Position numbers and translations under genes: made by a program
Part shown: positions 57,906 through 64,000 of the stretch, piece after piece
Layout of the letters: every line of letters starts with the position of its first letter
How positions within the stretch are numbered: the stretch's first letter is position 1
The notes under the pieces: model-generated
Databases searched by the model: none
What the model saw: only the letters and a program-made list of their open reading frames with translations
What the model was told of the DNA's origin: nothing
From: Chamaecrista fasciculata
Lineage: Eukaryota > Streptophyta > Magnoliopsida > Fabales > Fabaceae
Direction of reading: 5' to 3'
DNA length: 64,000 bases
NCBI GenBank assembly: GCA_003254925.1
Contig: QANZ01003755.1
Location: 1 to 64,000 of the forward strand

Positions 57906-60900
57906 TTATTGGAACATCTTGCTATATGCCTTTTTCTCCTGATCATGCCTATCGGCAATCTGACAGAACATAATCAGTTAGATAAAAAAATCTAGAGTAA
58001 ATTAATGATTTGGTACTTGAAAGATGTCAGCTGTCTCAATTTAGTCCCTTAAAGATAAAAGTATAAGATTTAGTCCCTGAAAAATACAATTATAACCAAT
58101 TTAGTCCTTTCACTAAGATATTAATTTAAATTTAATGACATGATTTTTTAACATCAATCGTTAAGAGTGATGCTGATAAAATTTAAAACCACATTAGAAT
58201 TGTCATTAAATTTAAGCTAATATCTTTAACAAAAGGACCAAACTCATTCTAATTGAATCTTTCAAGGATTAAATCTGATATTTTTATCTTTTAAGGACTA
58301 AACTGAGACATCTAACACATTTTGGGGACAAAATCATTAATTTACTCAAAATTTTAATGCCTGGATGAGCAATAGGTTTTTTAATTTTTGGCCGAAGAAT
58401 GAGCAATTGGTTTAGTTAGGTTAATACACTCACCTTCTTCCTGGCTACAGCAAGTTCCTTTTTGATTCCAGCTGAAGATCAACAGATATCAAAGTGGATT
58501 ATCAGCAACTACCCGGTAAAATAAGTCCAGAATTTTATATTAAAGTCCAGTAAAAGTGTATATTAGAGTTTTTTTTTCTCTAATTTCTGTTCTTCACTTG
58601 GATTATAAACTCACAAACCAGATTGTTTTAAATACTAAGGACTGAGAAAAAAAATGAAAATAATCATTTACCATCATTTGGCTCCAACGCCAATGCCTTT
58701 TTAAAGCTTTCAACTGCAGCATCAATGTCATGAAGTGCCATGTATGCCTGCTCAAATGGAAGCGGCGCAATTATAAAAAATACAAAGTCAAATAATATAT
58801 ATATCAGCAGGAGGAAGCCAGACAAAATAAAAGGTACTTACGAAAAAAAAAAAAGAAGCCCTAGCTAGTGAGAGAAAGTTCTTCAATGAAGATATATATA
58901 TATACCTGTCCTTGACGGAACAAGGCTTTGACATTGTTGTCTCCGTCTCGCATTGCAAATTCTGTATCTAACAATGCACCTTTGAGATCCCCTAATTTTA
59001 ATTTGCAAGCCTAAAAAGCCAAATAAATGAAGCACAAAATGCGTCGAGAGTGGTTATTATTTGCAGATCAAGTGAACAAGATCAGACAGACTGAGATACA
59101 TAACTTTCAGCTGTGAAATAATAGCATTTTGAAGTTATCAAAACAATGTATATAATAAAGTAACTTTTCACTTACAGAGCTGTTTGTGAAAACCTGAGAT
59201 TTCGTCTTTCTCAAACTTGAACTTAACTCTGCAGAGGCATAAAACATTTTTCATATGCGGCAGCTAATATTTTTGCGTTTTAGCAGTCAATGTACAATCA
59301 ATCAAAATAATTACAAGCAGAATCTAGCATACCTTCATCAATCCCTTCTTTCTCCCAGCAAATATCCAGGTAGCGTAAAGCCTTCCGATACTTCTTTAGA
59401 GCCATTTTATAGTCTTGTTTCTATCAGAAAGATATCTTGGAAAATTAGTATTTTACCACAGAAAATGAATTATGCAATAATAAGCACAGAAAAACCGTCA
59501 AAATTTTGACATGATTCTTCTCACAAAATATAATGATACAGTAAAATGAGCAAGTGATCGAAATGGACTAAAAATGCTCTTGTAGTTATACCTTGTAGTA
59601 CTCGTTACCAAAAGTTTTAATGGAGTCCACAGCATTCATCCACCATTGAAGTTCACTAGGGCTCTCATCAAGGTCAGCCGGCCAATCCGGATAAGTATCG
59701 CCATCTTTAAAAAAGTTTGATATTCCATCATCCGCTCCTTCCGGGATTTCTCCACAATCCACAACTTTAACATCGAGAGTGGGACGGTCATTGTCACCGG
59801 TTGTCACATGCTCGATTGACCGGACCACTCCCATTCCTTTGACTACCTTCCCAAACACAACATGCTTGCCATCGAGATGAGAAGTTCGGGTCGTGGTGAT
59901 GAAAAACTGAGACCCATTTGTGTTGGAACCAGAATTGGCCATTGATAGCATCCCTTTCCTTTCATGCTTCAGCTCGAAATTCTCATCTTCAAACTTAAGT
60001 CCATATATAGACTCTCCTCCAGTACCATCTCCAGCAGATATATCTCCTCCTTGGATCATAAAGCCTTTAATAACACGATGAAAGCAAGATCCCTGAAAAT
60101 AAATTACATCAGATTATAATTTGAGTCCAAGGTGTTGTGATTTGAAAATGACATCAAGGCAAAATCTCTAGGTGAAAAAAAAGCATTTTGAGAAAAAAAT
60201 AAGAGCAAACACATAAATTAGTCTATGAAAGATGCATGAGTTAACAACTCAATCTTTAAAGTGTGATAACTGAACTTTCAAGTATTGAGTTGTCAACTCG
60301 TATATCTTCCGGGGATCAAATTGTATGTTTACTCAAAAAATAATAACAATAATAACAAAATAACAGGTTTAATTTTGAGATAAGACAATACCATTTAAAG
60401 GATTTAGTACTATCCTTTTGTTTGATGCTATAATCAATATTATAATTCTCCACATACCTGTTGATCCCTCTTCTTACAAGAGTCAATAAAAAGATGAAAA
60501 CTGTGTATATGTATCAACTATCACCTTATCATAGTATAAAATTATTATGAAGCACATAAGCACAAGAGAGGTCAATGCTACAATCATCGGATGACTTGCT
60601 GCATTGTCAGTCTTAGTACAAAAACCAACAGGTTCAGACTTGACTCAAACTAATTATGAAAAAGACTATATTGACAAAATAGTAATAATAATGCCCTTAT
60701 TATGTAAAAGAAGAGGGAGGAAAAAGCTTTTTCCAAGAGATTATGCCTACAAAATTTACTTGAGTAAATATATAAATTGGTCCCCTTATGATAGATGAGT
60801 CAACAACCCAATCACTCCCTGGAAGTTTAGTTTACACTCTTTAATATTTGAAAATCGTGGAACCGATACTTGCCCATACAAGTTAGTCCCTAAAAAAATA

Positions 60901-61759
60901 AGCTTAAGGGACTAACCACAACTTTCAGGAACTGAGTTTTCAACTTGTGTATCATTGAAGAATCAAAACTGTATGTTTAATCAATTTACTTCACAGCCTA
61001 AATCAAAAGATTCCATGTAATAAAATGTATAAACAGAACCTAACATGCTAGCATTCACAGTCAAAATGGTCAAGGGCATAACCGTCTTTTTTCCAACTCA
61101 TCCTCCAAAAGCAAAAAGAAAAAAAAAAAAAAAAAAAAAANAAAAAAAAAAAAAAAAAAAAAAAAAAAGGGATCTTCAATCCTTCCTTTGAATTGAACAC
61201 TGCAAATTGCAGACTGCAGAGAATACAGTCACCTAATTCTCAAAAATAAAACCAGATATATCATTCAGAATTCAGAATTTCATAAAGCAGCAAGTTGACA
61301 CATATAGTCCCTAAAGTCTAAACACCCTTCTTCTTTAACGCTGCACAATGCAATCCCATAAGTTGAAGAAAATGACACATATCCATTCATTCATCCATCT
61401 CAATCAAGCAAGCAATAAAATAAACAGAACTCCAAAATTAGGGCAGAAACTACAGAACGAAACGACACTTAGTGCTGTGATTTTTCTCAGCACCCCCAAA
61501 AATGATACTTCCTTCAATCTTTTACCCAAAAAGACAAATACCCAGTGAGAGAAACAGAGAGATAGATAGAGATAGAGAGAGAGAGGACCTTAAAATGAAG
61601 GGGTACCCCAGTGTTGGGACCAATGCCCTTCTCGCCGGTACAGAGAGCCCTGAAATTCTCACAAGTTTTGGGAACGACGTCGTTGTAAAGCTCAACCACT
61701 ATTCTCCCTTCAAGCTCTTCTCCTATGCTAATGTCCAAGAAGCACCTTGGTCTCCCCAT
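57906..61759 (-). CDS. CYP40: Cyclophilin-40, peptidyl-prolyl cis-trans isomerase
   Basis: Eight coding exons on the minus strand: 61759-61589, 60092-59592, 59420-59333, 59228-59176, 59010-58906, 58747-58672, 58471-58434, 57959-57906. All borders GT-AG and in frame, 361 aa, the length of plant CYP40 (SQUINT). Residues 1-172 are the cyclophilin domain ([36 protein letters not shown]). At the position of the cyclosporin-contacting Trp of CypA there is His ([11 protein letters not shown]), as in Cyp40 proteins, which bind the drug weakly. Residues about 210-340 form the TPR region (e.g. [31 protein letters not shown]) that docks Hsp90's C-terminus. Family role: Hsp90 co-chaperone in the cytosol supporting AGO1 loading and miRNA activity. 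The ATG at 61759 is chosen because [10 protein letters not shown] is the family start; an upstream in-frame ATG (61798) adds 13 unrelated residues. Confidence 0.95.
57995..58347. mobile_element. MITE in the last CYP40 coding intron
   Basis: 353 bp with terminal inverted repeats GAGTAAATTAATGATTTGGT and (reverse complement) GAGTAAATTAATGATTTTGT, arms of ATTTAGTCCCTTAAAGATAA words. Flanks AAAAATCTA and AAAATTTTA match at 7 of 9, compatible with an old Mutator-type duplication. Confidence 0.6.
60178..60985. repeat. MITE-like repeats in CYP40 intron 1
   Basis: Two related blocks (about 60205-60340 and 60760-60985) share ATATAAATTRGTC, TGAGTCAACAAC and TTGAGTTGTCAACTCGTATAT-type words in both orientations, with GTATGTTTAMTCAA ends. 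Non-coding. Confidence 0.45.
61119..61168. repeat. Poly(A) run with one undetermined base
   Basis: About 50 A, interrupted by an n at 61141, in CYP40 intron 1. Length uncertain; the n suggests a join or sequencing ambiguity. Confidence 0.9.
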
Positions 61760-62150
61760 AATGTGATTATTGTGAGTCTTCAGTGAAAGAAACAACAAGA
61801 GAAGAGAAAAGAAGAAAATTTGCTTCTTGGATTTATATATGTGCGTTACAATACAAGAGCTTCTAGAATCTAGAGTCTTCTTGGTGGAGGTCTTCTTCTC
61901 TCTGAAAGTGAAATCTGAAATAGTGGGAAAGACAGAATGTGAGAAATTTATTGATAAATAAATAAAAGGAACGAGCTTTGGGGCTTAGGGGTTAGGATTT
62001 AGGAATGCACACTCTTTCTGCTATGTTAAGCTATGGCGTTTCTTACCTTCTTATTACTCTTTCTTGTCAGCTCACACTAACTTCACACCCTATTTCAATT
62101 CAAACGCCTCCCAAGTTTTTAACATTTTGTGGCAAAAGGAAAATTAACAA
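61760..62150 (-). promoter_or_regulatory. CYP40 5' UTR and promoter region
   Basis: Upstream of the CYP40 ATG. The minus strand has a purine/pyrimidine-rich leader (CTTCTCTTTTCTCTTCTTG, near 61800-61815) and ATATATAAATCC at about 61832-61841 as a TATA candidate. No transcription start can be fixed. Confidence 0.4.
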
Positions 62151-62169
62151 ACTCAATTTTTTTTTTTTT

Positions 62170-62720
62170 ACAAATGACCCTTTCGTGCCCCTAACGTTTG
62201 CGGTGATTTTCAGTTATGCCCTTAACGTTTCATTTGTGTTAGTTGTGCCCCCAATGTGAAACGTTAGTTTCAGTTATGCCTCCAATTTTGACTCAATGTT
62301 GATTTTCTTTTACTTGTGTGTCAATTTTTTGTTCTGAATTGAATATGTGGTAAGATGACTGGATAAATAAAACATTCCTAATTTATTTTTTATCCACCAT
62401 GGCATTTCCTACGTGGTATAAGGCTTGCGAAGATGAAGATGAAGATGTCAAAAGAAAATTAGGGTAGTAATTTTTTGGTTTAGAGAATGTAAATCCACGT
62501 AGGAAATGTCATGGTGGATAAAAAATAAATCAAGGATGTTTTATTTATCCAGTCATCTTGCCACATATTCAATTCAGAACAAAAAATTGACACACAAGTA
62601 AAATCGGGGGCATAATTGAAACTAACGTTTCACATTAGGGGCACAACTGACACAAATGAAACGTTAGGGGTATAACTGAAAATCACCGCAAACGTTAGAG
62701 GCACGAAAGGGTCTTTTGCC
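62170..62720. mobile_element. Palindromic MULE-like MITE
   Basis: About 550 bp. Arms of roughly 240 bp: ATGACCCTTTCGTGCCCCTA...ATTTCCTACGTGG and complement CCACGTAGGAAAT...GAAAGGGTCTTTTGCC, loop of about 80 bp holding a GAAGAT repeat. The right end matches the terminus of 50890-51282. AATTTTTTT on both sides could be the 9-bp duplication but is low-complexity. Confidence 0.7.
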
Positions 62721-62881
62721 CAATTTTTTTTTAAAAAAAAGTAAAAAATTAATAATAATTTAGTATTTTCTGTATTTTATAGAGTTTTTGTTTAATTTAA
62801 TCTCATGATTTCTTTTATCAATACTTTTCACTTGTAGTCTTTTTATCTAATCTAATCTCATCTCATATTTAATTAAATGAA

Positions 62882-63758
62882 GGCAAAAAGACACGTTGGT
62901 ATCCCTAACGTTAGGGATCAGTTTTAATTATGCCCTCAACGTTTGTTTTGCGTCTGTTATGCCCCCAACATTTCACATTGTTGTCAATTATACCCTAACC
63001 TCATTTTTTTTGGGCCAAAGTCCTATTTTGGCCCCTCAGGTTTGCTCAAAGTTCTGTTTTGGTCCCTCGGCTCAAAGTCCTTTATTCATCATCTTCACCA
63101 CTACCACCACCACCACCACCACCATCAGCAGCAGCACCGCCGCCCGAGTTTTTTTAGCGAGGTTCCTCTTCTCTAGCGAGATACACGGCGGCCTGATGAC
63201 TACGAAAACTCCTAATCCAAGGTTTTTTGACCTCCTGAGTTCAATGACGACCTACATTTTGCAAACAAATGACCGGAAATATGATTTTCTGCGATTGTGT
63301 AATTTTTCGTTGGCTTGATAGTCAATTTTTCACAAAATGGAGGTCGTCATTGAACTCAGGAGGTCCAAAACTCTAGATTAGGAGTTTTCGCAGTTGTCAG
63401 AGTCACCGTGTATCTCGCCGAAAAGTTTGCCGAAGAAGACGAACCTCGCCAGAAAAGCTCGGCGGCGTTAGCGACGACGGTGGTGCTGCTAACAGCGTTT
63501 GTGGTGGTGGTGCTGTTGCTGACGATGGTGGTGGTGGTGGTGAAGATGATTATGAATGAAGGACTTTGAGCTGAGGGACCAAAACAGAATTTTGAACAAA
63601 CTTGAGAGACCAAAATAAGACTTTGGCCCAAAAGAAATTGAGGTTGGGTATAATTGACAGCAATGTGAAACGTTGAGGGCATAACTAACACAAAACAAAC
63701 GTTGGGGGCATAACTGAAATTTACCTCAAACGTTAGGGGCACTAATAGGTCTTATGCC
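62882..63758. mobile_element. Composite palindromic MULE-like element
   Basis: 877 bp, ends GGCAAAAAGAC / GTCTTATGCC, flanked by 9-bp TTAAATGAA (62873-62881) and TTGAATGAA (63759-63767), 8 of 9. Outer arms (GCCCTCAACGTTTGTTTTG words) enclose a second pair of termini (GGCCAAAGTCCTATTTTGG at about 63014 and AGACTTTGGCCC at about 63628). Inside these is a GC-rich inner palindrome with (ACC)n/(GGT)n runs and GACCTCCTGAGTTCAATGAC / GTCATTGAACTCAGGAGGTC. Nearly the whole element is one hairpin with a loop under about 100 bp. Confidence 0.78.
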
Positions 63759-63784
63759 TTGAATGAATGATACATTATCAATAG

Positions 63785-64000
63785 AGTAAACTTACTTTTT
63801 GGTTCATGAATTGTTATTGAGTCAACAATTTAGTCCTTGAATTGTAGGAAGATACGAATAAGTTCTTGAATTTTACACCACCGTTAACCTTTTAGTCCCT
63901 AAACTATAGGAAAATACGAACCAATCCTTGAATTTTACACCATCGTCAACTTTTTGGTCCCTGAATTGTAGGAAATTATGAACCAGCTCAAGGACCAAAA
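63785..64000. mobile_element. MITE-like repeat cut by the window end
   Basis: Starts GAGTAAACTTACTTTTTGGT and consists of three imperfect direct units of about 65-70 bp containing TTGAATTGTAGGAARATACG and GAATTTTACACCAYCGT. Truncated at 64000. Confidence 0.5.

Overview
This is AT-rich nuclear DNA from a flowering plant, most likely a eudicot. The evidence is genes with many GT-AG introns whose spliced products match plant families (RBP47, CDPK-related kinase, cyclophilin-40, DUF1645), plus a dense load of plant transposons (L1-type LINE, tRNA-derived SINEs, TRIM/Copia LTR elements, hAT, PIF/Harbinger, Stowaway and Mutator-like MITEs). I cannot name the species. Nothing prokaryotic, no CRISPR array and no rRNA or tRNA gene was seen.

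Layout. 1-2.75 kb: a minus-strand LINE with an intact ORF1 and an ORF2 endonuclease region open to the window edge. 3.4-5.4 kb: hAT and palindromic MITEs. 5.5-10.4 kb (+): a complete six-exon RBP47-type RNA-binding protein gene (416 aa). 10.9-22.1 kb: transposon land (SINE, RNase H relic, 1.3 kb hAT carrying a gene-like insert, 1.2 kb PIF-like element, assembly gap). 22.2-23.1 kb (+): an intronless DUF1645 gene. 23.5-36 kb: repeats, including a three-level nest, a 66-bp tandem array between long direct repeats, a SINE with a perfect 16-bp target duplication, a second PIF-like element with a gap, a Stowaway MITE and a TRIM-like element with a triplicated internal domain. 36.9-37.25 kb (-): a truncated class III chitinase-like gene. 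37.6-38.2 kb: one terminus of a Mutator-like element with its own promoter-like region. 40.2-44.9 kb (-): a complete 11-exon CDPK-related kinase gene (598 aa). 45-57 kb: MITEs with clear target duplications, paired Mutator-like elements whose empty site survives elsewhere in the window, and a non-autonomous LTR retrotransposon. 57.2-61.8 kb (-): a complete 8-coding-exon cyclophilin-40 gene (361 aa). 62.2-64 kb: large palindromic Mutator-like elements.

The host genes are unrelated housekeeping or signalling genes, not a cluster. I rebuilt exon structures by eye; every junction given keeps frame and uses GT-AG. The most interesting material is structural: (i) a set of tiny poly(A)-ended insertions flanked by 8-17 bp direct repeats, which look like extremely 5'-truncated retrotransposition scars; (ii) composite palindromic Mutator-like elements that seem to have moved as nested units; (iii) a LINE whose ORF1 and ORF2 share a frame and are separated by one stop codon; (iv) a tandemly triplicated TRIM interior. 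I found no convincing new protein-coding system.
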